Positions 33,789-43,370 of a stretch of DNA of 64,000 nucleotides are shown here, one piece after another. The stretch comes from an uncultured bacterium (GTDB lineage Bacteria > Cyanobacteriota > Vampirovibrionia > Gastranaerophilales > Gastranaerophilaceae). The DNA is taken from contig CACWLL010000001.1 of assembly GCA_902761735.1 (NCBI GenBank), positions 244,947 through 308,946 on the forward strand. Direction: 5' to 3'. Both the position numbers and the translations under genes were made by a program. Every line of letters starts with the position of its first letter. Position 1 is the first letter of the stretch. The notes below the pieces were generated by a model. It worked only from the letters and a program-made list of their open reading frames with translations. It was not told the origin of the DNA and did not search any database.

Positions 33789-35795
33789 ATGAAAAAGACA
33801 ATTGAAAGTACAAAATTAATTAAGGCAATATTGGGATTAGGGACTCTCGTTGCATTTGTATTGCCTTCGTCTGTTGCTCCGGCATATTCATACGATTCCA
33901 GTATTGTTCCGGCAGGTATACAATCCGAGGCAGAAATGGAAGGCGGACTGAATTACAGACATGCTGATGAGGATTTAAAATACAGACACTACTTACAAAA
34001 TGTAAACGAAACATATCAAGAATATGTTGACTACGGACGAGGAGGTAACCCTCGTAATAATAATGAGGTATTAAACGGGTATACCGGCGGATTACAAGGC
34101 GGTGTTCAAGGTTTTGACGAGCAAAGCGTTTTTGTAAACACAGTAACGGTTTCCCCATCAGAAATTTTGGACAGATCTGAAGTTAACAATATTGTTCAAC
34201 CTCTCATCGGTAAAAATGTCAGAATTTCTGATATAAAAGCTGCAATTGAACAAATCAATATATTGTACGCTAACAAAGGTTTTGTTACAGCCAGAGCTTT
34301 CTTACCGGAACAATCCGTTGAAAACGGTAATATCCAAATTGATTTGGTTGAAAGTAAAGTTGGTAACATAACGGTAAGCAATAACAAATGGACAAGCAGC
34401 AACTTTATCAAGAAAAGAATTAATCCTAAAGAAGGCGAACTCTTTGATATCGTTGAATTAGAAAAAGATATCATGGATTTCAACAGATATAATGAAGGTG
34501 TTAACCTAACGGCAAACCTTAAAGCAGGGGAAAGAGAAGGAACTACTGACGTAGAAATTACGGCACATGAAAACTTCCCGTTCCACTTAACTGCAATGAT
34601 GGATAATGCAGGTCGTTATACAACCGGTCGTATCAGAGGCGGTGCAATGATTTCTGCAGACAGTTTGTTTCATCAAAGAGATAAATTGAGCATAGGTTCA
34701 TATTTCTCAGGCGGTTCGGCAAGTCCGTTTGCTGATTATAACATTCCTGTTAACAGCAAAGACGGTCGTGTAGGTTTTATGTTTAGTTCAACCTTCTCTA
34801 AAATCAAATGGGGTCCATATAAACCATTCGACTTAAAATCAAGAGCATATACATATTCACTTTACTATACTCAACCATTGATTAGAAAACCGGGATTCGA
34901 GTTAAAGAGTTACGCAGCATTAAACTACAAACGAGCTCGTACAACTTGGGATCCATACGGACTCTTTGGTCATGACGTAAAACTTGGTGATGTTGATAAT
35001 ATAACAAGTATAGATGTAGCATTGAATATGAGAAAAGATACCAAATACGGTATTTGGTACTTGAACCAAGGTGTTGGATATGCTATTCCGATATTTGATA
35101 AACATTCCAATTACTTAAAGATTTTCGGTGGTGCTGTTAGATTACACGATTTCTCTCACGGTATTATCGGTCAGTTGAGAGGTAATTATCAGGTTATACC
35201 TAACAACAAACACATTCCATATATCGACCAATTCCAAGCAGGTGGTATGGCAACAGTTAGAGGTTACGCAGAAGGTTCAATGATTGGTAAGAACGGTTTC
35301 TTCACAAGTGCTGAATTAATGTTCCCTCTAATGCCAAGACAAATTACAAGTCCTAGAAGCGGAGAAAAAATTCCGTTTATCGGCAGATTTGTTAAAGGTG
35401 CTGTATTTGCTGACTTTGGTGGTGTGTTCCCTCAGGTTGATGAATATCAATATGGTGTAGGCGGAGGCTCAGGTCACCAAGGTTCATACTTTATGGCATC
35501 AATCGGTATGGGCTTAAGGGTTCAGTTACCGGGTGACTTAACAGGTCGTTTATATTGGGGGTTCCCTTTAATCAACAGTACATACTTTGATCAGGATAGA
35601 AAAGTCGGAAGATTCCACTTTGAATTAACAATGGAACCAAACTTCGACGCGTTATTAAGACGTCGTGTTGTTGAAGAAAAACCGGCTCCACCGGCACCGG
35701 CTCAACCACAACCGGCTCCTGCACAACCTGTTAATAACTATGATGATATCCGTCACTACGATTACTACAATGACGGTGGTGGAGGATCACTCTAA
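33789..35795 (+). CDS. Two-partner secretion outer-membrane transporter, ShlB/FhaC/HecB family
   Basis: 668 residues. A hydrophobic signal sequence (residues ~10-35) is followed by a ~75-residue Tyr/Asn/Gly-rich region, then POTRA-type modules (VNTVTVSPSEILDRSEVNNI, then I-A-A/I-E-Q-I-N-I-L-Y-A-N-K-G-F-V-T-A-R-A-F-L-P). The remainder is a beta barrel whose strands alternate aromatic and polar residues; V-R-G-Y near residue 495 fits the conserved loop-6 VRGY tetrad. A Pro/Ala-rich tail follows the last strand, so the barrel does not end at the C-terminus as usual. It is the only TpsB in the window and the best candidate exporter for the TPS protein at 18744. Confidence 0.9.
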   Translation: MKKTIESTKLIKAILGLGTLVAFVLPSSVAPAYSYDSSIVPAGIQSEAEMEGGLNYRHADEDLKYRHYLQNVNETYQEYVDYGRGGNPRNNNEVLNGYTGGLQGGVQGFDEQSVFVNTVTVSPSEILDRSEVNNIVQPLIGKNVRISDIKAAIEQINILYANKGFVTARAFLPEQSVENGNIQIDLVESKVGNITVSNNKWTSSNFIKKRINPKEGELFDIVELEKDIMDFNRYNEGVNLTANLKAGEREGTTDVEITAHENFPFHLTAMMDNAGRYTTGRIRGGAMISADSLFHQRDKLSIGSYFSGGSASPFADYNIPVNSKDGRVGFMFSSTFSKIKWGPYKPFDLKSRAYTYSLYYTQPLIRKPGFELKSYAALNYKRARTTWDPYGLFGHDVKLGDVDNITSIDVALNMRKDTKYGIWYLNQGVGYAIPIFDKHSNYLKIFGGAVRLHDFSHGIIGQLRGNYQVIPNNKHIPYIDQFQAGGMATVRGYAEGSMIGKNGFFTSAELMFPLMPRQITSPRSGEKIPFIGRFVKGAVFADFGGVFPQVDEYQYGVGGGSGHQGSYFMASIGMGLRVQLPGDLTGRLYWGFPLINSTYFDQDRKVGRFHFELTMEPNFDALLRRRVVEEKPAPPAPAQPQPAPAQPVNNYDDIRHYDYYNDGGGGSL

Positions 35796-35804
35796 TATAT
35801 ATTC

Positions 35805-35835
35805 AAAAAGTCCCGAGACATCGGGACTTTTTATT
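35805..35835 (+). terminator. Terminator of the TpsB gene
   Basis: AAAAAGTCCCGA and TCGGGACTTTTT form a 12-bp stem around GACA, followed by T-rich sequence. Confidence 0.9.
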
Positions 35836-35918
35836 TACATTTCTTTATTTAACCTCAAAAATTTTTATTCATATATTTATAATATAATGTGAGAGTAACC
35901 GGATTAGGAAAGGCAAGC

Positions 35919-37787
35919 ATGAAAATTTTACCCGTAACAGGTCATAGCATATCAAATAATCAACATATTAATAATGACCTCAAGAATAATACTTTAAAAC
36001 ACAATTCAAAGAATATTAATAAATTGAGCAACATATACTATTCACCAACATTCACTGCCGCCGGTAAAAAACATTATAAACTCAATTTAAGCGAGACTGA
36101 ATTAAAAGAAAAAACAACTCATGAACATTTCGTTCCCATAACTTTAACGGATGAAAATTCAACAGCATATAAAAGTCTTGCAGATGGTGACAAAAAGGCT
36201 CTAAAACATTTGATAAAAGCCGGAGAATATATGCAATCGGTAGAATATAAGTTGGACAATCCAAATAATATCGGTTTTGAAAACTACTTGCTAAAAGAGA
36301 TAATTAGCGAGAATCCCAATGCCTATTTGACATATCAACTTTTCAACGGACAAAAAGGAATAATAGGAAAAGACACTCTTGGCGATACCGTTATACTTGA
36401 AAAACACGCTAAACCGCTGCCCGGAAAAGGTTTTTATCCGGAAGGCTTATCCTTTGAAGAATTTCATAAAATAATAAAAAACATGCTCAATAACGGAGAA
36501 ACTGATGAAGTTCGTAAGATTCTTAATCAGCGTACCGTAGTTGTACGCGATGGAGATAAATTAAAAGCTATTGACTATACTCAGCATTTTAAAAAAGAAT
36601 TTACACAAATAGCAACAGAATTGGAAAAGGCGGCAAAATATTCTACAAATCCCCAATTTGCCGAATTTCTATCAAATCAAGCAGCAGCCCTGAAAATTAA
36701 TGATCCGATGCTTGATTGCAAAGCAGACAAATTGTGGGCAAAAATGCAAGATACCCCTCTTGAATTTACAATAGGCAGAGAATGCTATAATGATGAAATG
36801 ACACCATCTGTTATGAGGAATCCGGAACTCGTTGCATTACTCGAAAAACATGGAATAAAAGCTTACGCAAAAGACAATCTCGGGACAAGAACAGGTATTG
36901 TAGATAAGGAAGGAACAAAATTTCTTTCAGAGATAAAAAAATATTTACCGTATATGGCATCAAAAATGCCGTTCAATCAACTTTACGAACAAAATATTAA
37001 CACGGCAGTAAAAAGTGATGCAGCAATGGTCGATGTTGACATAGCACATGTTTCGGGAATTTTTGCAGAATATAGAGGTGCTATAAGTATTGCATCAAAT
37101 CTTCCTAACGGAGATAAACTTGCTGTTCAAACGGGCGGAGGAAGAAGAACCGTTTATCATAAGCAAATGCGAAATGCAAAATTCGCCGGAGAAACACTTC
37201 AAAACAGATTGAATTTACTTCTTAATCCGACTCAACATAAATATTTCAGTAACGATGGAATACATAATTTTACCATATTACATGAAAATGTTCATTCTCT
37301 CGGGCCAAAAACAAATCTTGAAAAGTTAGGCACATATAAAAATACAATAGAAGAATTTAAAGCCGACACAGGGGCATTTGTAATGTTTAAGGAATTAAGT
37401 AAAGTCGGATTTTATACCGAAAAACAAGTTAAAGAAGGTATCATATCATATATTGCAGGATACGTTCCAAAAGGGCATGACATTAAAAACGCACATAGAA
37501 TATGTGATTTAATGCAATTCAACAAATTCTTGTCAAATGGGGGCATTAAGGTTTCCGAAACGGGTGTCATGTCGGTAAATGTTCAAAAAGTCTTGCAAGG
37601 AGCAAGAGAAATGCTTGCAGACGCAATAAAAATTCAACTTAGCCAAGATGCAAATATTGCTAAAGAATATATTGAAAAGAATACTAAATGGAGCAAAACT
37701 TTAGAAATGTTATCTCAAAATTTGAGAGCAGCCGATAAAAGACTTAACAGCTATATAATTTCACCGCTTTTAAAATCAATTAAATAA
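35919..37787 (+). CDS. Putative zinc metallopeptidase (HExxH), possibly M49-like
   Basis: 622 residues from the ATG at 35919, which has GGAAAGG just upstream; the ORF opens at a GTG 30 bases earlier. The first ~40 residues are Asn/His-rich, followed by S-P-T-F-T-A. The core has L-H-E-N-V-H-S-L-G-P with H455-E456-x-x-H459, then I-E-E-F-K-A-D-T-G-A with E478/E479 about 20 residues later, the spacing of a gluzincin third ligand. The E-E-x-K-A-D context and an upstream Q-T-G-G-G-R-R segment resemble dipeptidyl-peptidase III (M49) relatives, though true M49 enzymes have HExxxH. No signal peptide is present. Zinc binding is well supported; family and substrate are uncertain. Confidence 0.65.
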   Translation: MKILPVTGHSISNNQHINNDLKNNTLKHNSKNINKLSNIYYSPTFTAAGKKHYKLNLSETELKEKTTHEHFVPITLTDENSTAYKSLADGDKKALKHLIKAGEYMQSVEYKLDNPNNIGFENYLLKEIISENPNAYLTYQLFNGQKGIIGKDTLGDTVILEKHAKPLPGKGFYPEGLSFEEFHKIIKNMLNNGETDEVRKILNQRTVVVRDGDKLKAIDYTQHFKKEFTQIATELEKAAKYSTNPQFAEFLSNQAAALKINDPMLDCKADKLWAKMQDTPLEFTIGRECYNDEMTPSVMRNPELVALLEKHGIKAYAKDNLGTRTGIVDKEGTKFLSEIKKYLPYMASKMPFNQLYEQNINTAVKSDAAMVDVDIAHVSGIFAEYRGAISIASNLPNGDKLAVQTGGGRRTVYHKQMRNAKFAGETLQNRLNLLLNPTQHKYFSNDGIHNFTILHENVHSLGPKTNLEKLGTYKNTIEEFKADTGAFVMFKELSKVGFYTEKQVKEGIISYIAGYVPKGHDIKNAHRICDLMQFNKFLSNGGIKVSETGVMSVNVQKVLQGAREMLADAIKIQLSQDANIAKEYIEKNTKWSKTLEMLSQNLRAADKRLNSYIISPLLKSIK

Positions 37788-37807
37788 ATAACAAGGGAAT
37801 AATAAGA

Positions 37808-38347
37808 ATGAGAATCTATAATATAAATACAACAACCCCACAAAATTTTAGGGGACACTGGGAAGATTATAAAATATCAAGCAAATCAGGGTTTATTGAT
37901 ATTAACAAAAAAATTTATATTCCTGATAAAAAGGAAAGTGCAACAGATATTGCAATAGCTTGGAAAAATCAAACGGGCTTGTTACCTTCGGATTGGGTAA
38001 AAAAACATAATCCCTATAATCAGGTTAAAAACGATATCCAATATGAAATTCAGGGGTGTCCTTATTTGCCTATAGATATATTACAAGCCTCAATCAAGCT
38101 AAAATTACAAAATTCAAAATCAAATCTTGAACGCTTGGATTTGTACACAGAAACAGCCAAATTTGCTGCACAAGAAGATGATTTGGCAACAGTTAGTATT
38201 GCAAAAGCCAAAATGATTGGAGAATTGGGAGAAATTCAAAACGAAAAAGAACGTTTTGCTGGGGAATACATAGTAAACAAATATCTTCCTGGTTTTGGTA
38301 CAAAAATCATTAAGGCATTATTTGAAAATTCCGAACAGCAATTATAA
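37808..38347 (+). CDS. Hypothetical protein with N-terminal P-x-N-F-x-G motif
   Basis: 179 residues, unrecognised. It begins MRIYNINTTTPQNFRGHWED, a short Asn/Thr-rich start ending in an N-F-R-G box. The remainder is a mix of beta and helix, with a helical C-terminal half (LERLDLYTETAKFAAQEDD). There is no signal peptide. AAGGGA precedes the ATG. It lies 20 bases downstream of the HExxH gene and is probably cotranscribed with it, so the two products may act together. Its end overlaps the convergent gene by six bases. Confidence 0.55.
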   Translation: MRIYNINTTTPQNFRGHWEDYKISSKSGFIDINKKIYIPDKKESATDIAIAWKNQTGLLPSDWVKKHNPYNQVKNDIQYEIQGCPYLPIDILQASIKLKLQNSKSNLERLDLYTETAKFAAQEDDLATVSIAKAKMIGELGEIQNEKERFAGEYIVNKYLPGFGTKIIKALFENSEQQL

Positions 38348-39304
38348 GATACAAGCCAATACCATAAGAATAATTGTACCTATTTGCATTGCTGTTGCAA
38401 GATTTTGAGAGAATTTATTTGAATCATATTTTCCTGCGGATTTTTCAGCCTGATATGCACTTGAAACTCTGTCCAATCTTGTTTGCGCATCGTCTGAGGC
38501 AAACTCCGTTCCAAACATAGACATCTCTATTCTGGCTAAACGTTTTTCCATATCATCATTCGGGAAAGAGTGTTTAAATAAACTTTTTTCCACAGTTGCC
38601 AAAGATGATTTTTTCGGTTTTTTACTTTGATACGATTGAGAGTTTGAGTACATATCATAAGAACGATTATACATGCTGTCCATATCTTTATAAGCATCAT
38701 AATCAAAACCGTTTGATGGCATTATTTTTTTTAGGTGATAATCTCTTGGAACAGGCTCATCATCAAAAAACACATTAGAATCTGCTAATCTGCTTTCCTC
38801 AGGAACCACAGGCTTTAACTGCGCCCTTAATCTGTCAACACGAGAGCTTAAATCATCATTATATGTTTTCTTAAATGTTTTTTGCTCAAGCTTTGAGAGT
38901 CTTGTTTTTATATCGTCCTTCTTATTAACCGCCTTAAAAACTTCTTGCTCTAATGCATCTACAACAGGATAACTGACATCCGGATTTTCTTTCAAATCTT
39001 CTTCCAAATATTCGGGATATTCGGCAAAAGTATCCTCTACCGGAGGAATTTCTTGTCCTATCATATCTGCCGAAATATCCTTATTTAATTTAGCAAGTCT
39101 TTCATTTTCGGATTTTTGAAAAGTTTTACCGTAAACAGACTGCTCAATTCTATCCAAGCGTTTTGAATTGGTCTCATCACTATATTGATAACCGAAAAGA
39201 GATTTCTCTATTTTATCTAACTTTGCCTGATTTGGACTAACCGCCTGAACTTCGGATATACCTAATATTACAGATATTAAAAATAATAATATAGCTTTCT
39301 TCAT
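38342..39304 (-). CDS. Exported repeat protein with LDRIE-x-x-x-F/Y-G motifs
   Basis: 320 residues with an N-terminal signal peptide (KKAILLFLISVILGISEVQA). It contains about five copies of a motif of the form L-x-x-(I/L)-E-x-x-(L/V/M)-(F/Y)-G/K-x-x-(Y/F), a D- or N-containing turn, then R-L-x-R-(I/L): for example LDKIEKSLFG, LDRIEQSVYG, LSKLEQKTF and LARIEMSMFG. The C-terminus is a hydrophobic helix (TAMQIGTIILMVLACIL) that could anchor it. No named domain is recognised; an envelope-associated role is inferred. GGAG lies nine bases before the ATG. Confidence 0.6.
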   Translation of the reverse strand: MKKAILLFLISVILGISEVQAVSPNQAKLDKIEKSLFGYQYSDETNSKRLDRIEQSVYGKTFQKSENERLAKLNKDISADMIGQEIPPVEDTFAEYPEYLEEDLKENPDVSYPVVDALEQEVFKAVNKKDDIKTRLSKLEQKTFKKTYNDDLSSRVDRLRAQLKPVVPEESRLADSNVFFDDEPVPRDYHLKKIMPSNGFDYDAYKDMDSMYNRSYDMYSNSQSYQSKKPKKSSLATVEKSLFKHSFPNDDMEKRLARIEMSMFGTEFASDDAQTRLDRVSSAYQAEKSAGKYDSNKFSQNLATAMQIGTIILMVLACIL

Positions 39305-39557
39305 AATAACAACTCCTTGAACACAGAATAAATTTCAATTTGAAATATTTCTATTGTTCAAAAATGTTATTTATAAAATTTCAAAAATTCACAAAAAAGA
39401 CTAAGCAAAAATATGTATTATTCGGTATATATACCACTTTATGGCAATAAATATTAATAATTTCAAATTTTTATAAATTTATAATAATTATTATACGGTC
39501 GATATAAATTATTTATATAGCCCTTTGGACATAATTAAATAAAATTATTACAAAAGC

Positions 39558-39585
39558 TTGAAAATAAGGTTTGATAATATATAAT
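39558..39585 (+). promoter_or_regulatory. Promoter of the rmlA operon
   Basis: TTGAAA (39558-39563) with a 16-base spacer and a perfect TATAAT (39580-39585), followed by a leader with an AGGAGG site. Apart from this promoter, nothing else was recognised in the A/T-rich gap 39305-39624. Confidence 0.7.
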
Positions 39586-39624
39586 TCAAGAAGCAGGAGT
39601 ATTAATTCAGGAGGTAACAATATC

Positions 39625-40521
39625 ATGAAAGGAATTATATTAGCAGCCGGCGCAGGAACAAGATTATATCCCGCATCATTACCGATTTCAAAAATATTAC
39701 TTCCGATATATGACAAACCTATGATATATTACCCGCTGTCAACATTAATGCTTGCCGGAATAAAAGACATCTTAATTATCACAAGCGAACAAGATAAAGA
39801 TAACTTTGTAAAACTTTTAGGTGACGGTTCACATCTCGGATTGAATATTGAATATCGCATACAATATGTACAAAAAGGTATAGCTGATGCTTTTATAATT
39901 GCGGAAGATTTCATTGATGGAGATGATGTTGCCCTAATATTAGGAGATAATATCTTCCACGGATTCGGATTTTCTACCCTTATGAAACATGCCATTGAAA
40001 ACAACAATGGTGCGACCGTCTTCGGTTATAGAGTACATGATCCGGAAAGATTTGGAGTCGTAGAGTTTGACTCTAACAATAAAGTTTTGTCATTAGAGGA
40101 AAAACCGCAACAGCCTAAATCTAATTATGCCGTTGTCGGTTTATATTTTTATGACAACAATGTTTGCGAATACGCAAAAAGTTTAAAACCTTCTGCAAGA
40201 GGCGAATTGGAAATAACAGATTTAAATAAAGTATACCTTGAAAAAGGGAACCTAAATGTAGAAATTTTGGGCAGAGGTTTTGCATGGCTTGATACCGGAA
40301 CCCAAAATTCTATGCTGCAAGCAAGCAATTTTGTTCAAGCAATTCAAACAAATAAAGGAGAACAAGTATCCTGTATTGAAGAAATTGCTATCAACAAGGG
40401 TTTTATAACCCCTGAAGAAGTTGAAAAATATATTCTTGACAATAATTATAAAAGCGAATATTATAACTACGTCCTTAACATAATAAGGTCAGGAGAAATT
40501 AAAACTGTTGCAAGGGTATAA
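39625..40521 (+). CDS. rmlA: Glucose-1-phosphate thymidylyltransferase
   Basis: 298 residues. RmlA makes dTDP-glucose from glucose-1-phosphate and dTTP, the first step to dTDP-rhamnose. The nucleotide-binding start is I-I-L-A-A-G-A-G-T-R-L-Y-P, followed by K-I-L-L-P-I-Y-D-K-P-M-I-Y-Y-P-L, I-L-G-D-N-I-F and E-E-K-P, then G-R-G-F-A-W-L-D-T-G-T. The ATG at 39625 has AGGAGG; the ORF opens 18 codons earlier. RmlB, C and D are not in the window. It starts an operon with AcpS, a helicase, a J-domain protein and PspA. Confidence 0.93.
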   Translation: MKGIILAAGAGTRLYPASLPISKILLPIYDKPMIYYPLSTLMLAGIKDILIITSEQDKDNFVKLLGDGSHLGLNIEYRIQYVQKGIADAFIIAEDFIDGDDVALILGDNIFHGFGFSTLMKHAIENNNGATVFGYRVHDPERFGVVEFDSNNKVLSLEEKPQQPKSNYAVVGLYFYDNNVCEYAKSLKPSARGELEITDLNKVYLEKGNLNVEILGRGFAWLDTGTQNSMLQASNFVQAIQTNKGEQVSCIEEIAINKGFITPEEVEKYILDNNYKSEYYNYVLNIIRSGEIKTVARV

Positions 40522-40523
40522 TA

Positions 40524-40895
40524 ATGAAATTTGAAGACGTTGCACTTGGTATTGATATAGAGGATATTTCCCGCTTTAAGGGAAAAACGCCGGAAAAGGA
40601 TAAAGATTTCTTAACTCGTATATATACCGATGATGAATTGGAATACAGTTTTAAATCTTCGAAGCCGGAAGGTCGCCTGTGTGCAAGGTTTTGTGCAAAA
40701 GAAGCCGTAGTTAAAGCTTTATCTGAATTTAATATTTCGGATGTTTATTATAGTGATATTGAAATATCAAATAAAGAAGACGGTTCTCCGCAAATAAGTG
40801 TTGAGAAATATCCTAATATAAAATTCAAAGTATCCTTATCTCATTGTAAAAGTTATGCAACAGCATCAGTTATTGCATACAGAACAGGTAACTAA
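40524..40895 (+). CDS. acpS: Holo-[acyl-carrier-protein] synthase
   Basis: 123 residues. AcpS transfers 4'-phosphopantetheine from CoA to acyl carrier protein. The Mg-binding G-I-D-I-E-D-I-S-R-F at residue 9 and the second motif R-F-C-A-K-E-A-V-V-K-A-L near residue 53 are both present, with L-S-H-C near the end. It starts two bases after the rmlA stop. Confidence 0.92.
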   Translation: MKFEDVALGIDIEDISRFKGKTPEKDKDFLTRIYTDDELEYSFKSSKPEGRLCARFCAKEAVVKALSEFNISDVYYSDIEISNKEDGSPQISVEKYPNIKFKVSLSHCKSYATASVIAYRTGN

Positions 40896-40898
40896 ATT

Positions 40899-43355
40899 AT
40901 GGTTATAACCCAAAAACTTCCTGCATTGAAATTTAAAGGCTCATGGCGAAAATATCAACAGAGAGTTTTAGATGAACTTGAAGGATTTCTTGACGATAAA
41001 AAATTAAATGTAGTTGCGGCACCGGGTGCCGGCAAAACCACTCTTGGAATAGAAGTTATAAAGAGATTAGGAAAACCTGTATTAATATTGGCGCCAACCC
41101 TAACCATACGTAATCAATGGTTGGAAAGAATAAAGGAAGCTTTTCTTGATGACATAAACGATTTATATTACATAAGCACCTCTGCAGATGATATAAAACC
41201 TATTACAATATTAACTTATCAGTTATTACATTCCGTTGTAAAAACTCCTGACAAATTTGACATTTTAATTAATGATCTTAAAAAATGCGGAATAAAGGTT
41301 CTTGCTCTCGATGAAGCTCACCATCTGAGAACAGAATGGTACAATTCTCTGGTTAAATTGTGTAATACATTAGATAGTGAAAATATTACAACCTTATCCT
41401 TAACCGGTACACCGCCATATGATGTACCACCTAAAGAATGGGAAAATTACCACAATTTATGCGGGCCTGTTGATGCAGAAATATCTATACCTGAACTTGT
41501 TAAAAACGGTGATTTATGCCCGCACCAAGACCTGATTTGGTTTTCTAAATTAGAAGGGGAAAGTGCCTATGCGGTTAAAGAATTCAGGGAAAGTCGAGAT
41601 AAATTCTTTAACTACATAAATAAAAATGCCGACTTATTATACGCATTAAAAAGCTCGCCATTTGCAAATAAGACATACGGCAACATAGAATTAATGTATG
41701 AGAATATCGAGTTTACAATATCTGTTATATCATATTTATTGAGTTGTGATGACATGGATACGGAAGCATATACTCTTATAGAATTTTTAGCTATAAAAAA
41801 AGAAGATATACCTCAATTTGATTTTTCGGTTGCAGAAACATTATTTAACGGAATGTTAGGTGACTTTGAAAAATATTTTAAAAATATCCCTGCTTTTAAA
41901 GGTATGCTAAAGGAATTAAATTTATTAGAAACATCCAAAAAAGTGGATTTTACAGGCAACTCCAAACTGAAAAAATATATGCTGAAAAATTCGGCAAAAC
42001 TTTCCGCCATAAACGAAATTACGCAATACGAATACTCTGCAATGAAAGAAAATTTGAGAGAAGTAATACTTCTGGATTATATTGGCGAAAGCGGGAAAAC
42101 CGGAGTTAATATTATCTCAACTTTTGACATTATATCAGAAAAAATAAAGAAAACAGGAATACTGTCAGGCTCGTTGGTTGCCATACCTGAGACCGCAAAA
42201 GAAAAATTGTATTCAATTTTATATGATTTGGGAATCGAAAAAACAAAAGTTTTGACCTGCGAATACAAATCAAATTTTTTGAGAGTTGAAGGTTACGGTG
42301 ATATAAACTTAACCTCAGTTATTACAGAATTGTTTGCACAAGGCGAAATAAATGTATTAATAGGAACACAATCACTGCTCGGAGAAGGTTGGGATTCACC
42401 ATGCGTTAATACTCTTATTATTGCAAGCGTAGTCGGCTCATTTATGCTCTCAAACCAAATGAGAGGTCGTGCAATAAGGATTGATAAATCTAATCCAAAT
42501 AAAATTTCAAATATATGGCATTTGGTTACATTGTCAGATGGTTTTAACCAAGATTTAGAAATAATAAAACGAAGATTTGCCACTTTTGAAGGAATTAGCT
42601 ATATTGACAACACTATAAGAAACAATTTTAAACGATTAGGATACCCTGAAGAAAAAATTAATGATTCAAATTGTAAAGAATTAAATGAAATATCTATATC
42701 AAGAATTACCGACAGAAAAATTGTAAAAAATAAGTGGCAACAAGTTTTTAAACAGAGCGCTATTACAGAATCCAACATGAGTCCGCAGGTATATAGCGTT
42801 ATAAAGACAGAAACGCCCAAACTCCCTGCAATATGCCTAAGACGCCGGCAGAGTTGGTTATTTAGAACAATTATTAACCCATTAATCATGAAATTCAAAT
42901 TAAATCGTAATAGAAAAGATTTTCGTTTACTTGCAAACTGTCTGATAAGAGCACTCTGTGACGCAGAAATAATAAAAACACCATTCTTTAAAATTGAAAT
43001 AAAAGATTTGGTCAATGATAAATATGAACCGTATTTCACTATCATAAATTGTTCAAATTATGAAAGAGAAATATATATAAACATATTAAACGATTTATTT
43101 AAGCCGGCAACTAACAATCGATATATTCTTAAACGATACGTACAAAAACTCGGCAAAGAACAATATATTGCCGTGCCTGATATCATTGCTATAAATAAAA
43201 AACAAGTAAAAACATTTGCTGAGCATTTAATGGAATATTTTGGTTATTTAAATATTATCTTTACCAGAAATCCTCAAGGCAGAAGAGAATTACTCATCGC
43301 AAGATATAATCCTATTGTTGACAAAAACCTAAAAACTGATAGAATATGGATATAA
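40899..43355 (+). CDS. Superfamily 2 DEAD/DEAH-box helicase
   Basis: 818 residues. Motif I is A-A-P-G-A-G-K-T (residues ~40-47), motif Ia L-A-P-T-L-T-I-R-N-Q-W, motif II D-E-A-H-H (138-142), motif III S-L-T-G-T-P and motif VI Q-M-R-G-R-A-I-R near residue 520. A ~200-residue insertion lies between the RecA-like domains, and the last ~250 residues have no recognised domain. It resembles the helicase subunits of restriction-type and DNA-repair systems, but no nuclease or methylase neighbours it. It sits three bases after acpS and 15 bases before a J-domain gene. It may be a DNA translocase/repair protein. Confidence 0.82.
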   Translation: MVITQKLPALKFKGSWRKYQQRVLDELEGFLDDKKLNVVAAPGAGKTTLGIEVIKRLGKPVLILAPTLTIRNQWLERIKEAFLDDINDLYYISTSADDIKPITILTYQLLHSVVKTPDKFDILINDLKKCGIKVLALDEAHHLRTEWYNSLVKLCNTLDSENITTLSLTGTPPYDVPPKEWENYHNLCGPVDAEISIPELVKNGDLCPHQDLIWFSKLEGESAYAVKEFRESRDKFFNYINKNADLLYALKSSPFANKTYGNIELMYENIEFTISVISYLLSCDDMDTEAYTLIEFLAIKKEDIPQFDFSVAETLFNGMLGDFEKYFKNIPAFKGMLKELNLLETSKKVDFTGNSKLKKYMLKNSAKLSAINEITQYEYSAMKENLREVILLDYIGESGKTGVNIISTFDIISEKIKKTGILSGSLVAIPETAKEKLYSILYDLGIEKTKVLTCEYKSNFLRVEGYGDINLTSVITELFAQGEINVLIGTQSLLGEGWDSPCVNTLIIASVVGSFMLSNQMRGRAIRIDKSNPNKISNIWHLVTLSDGFNQDLEIIKRRFATFEGISYIDNTIRNNFKRLGYPEEKINDSNCKELNEISISRITDRKIVKNKWQQVFKQSAITESNMSPQVYSVIKTETPKLPAICLRRRQSWLFRTIINPLIMKFKLNRNRKDFRLLANCLIRALCDAEIIKTPFFKIEIKDLVNDKYEPYFTIINCSNYEREIYINILNDLFKPATNNRYILKRYVQKLGKEQYIAVPDIIAINKKQVKTFAEHLMEYFGYLNIIFTRNPQGRRELLIARYNPIVDKNLKTDRIWI

Positions 43356-43370
43356 TTTTCAGGTATTTAT

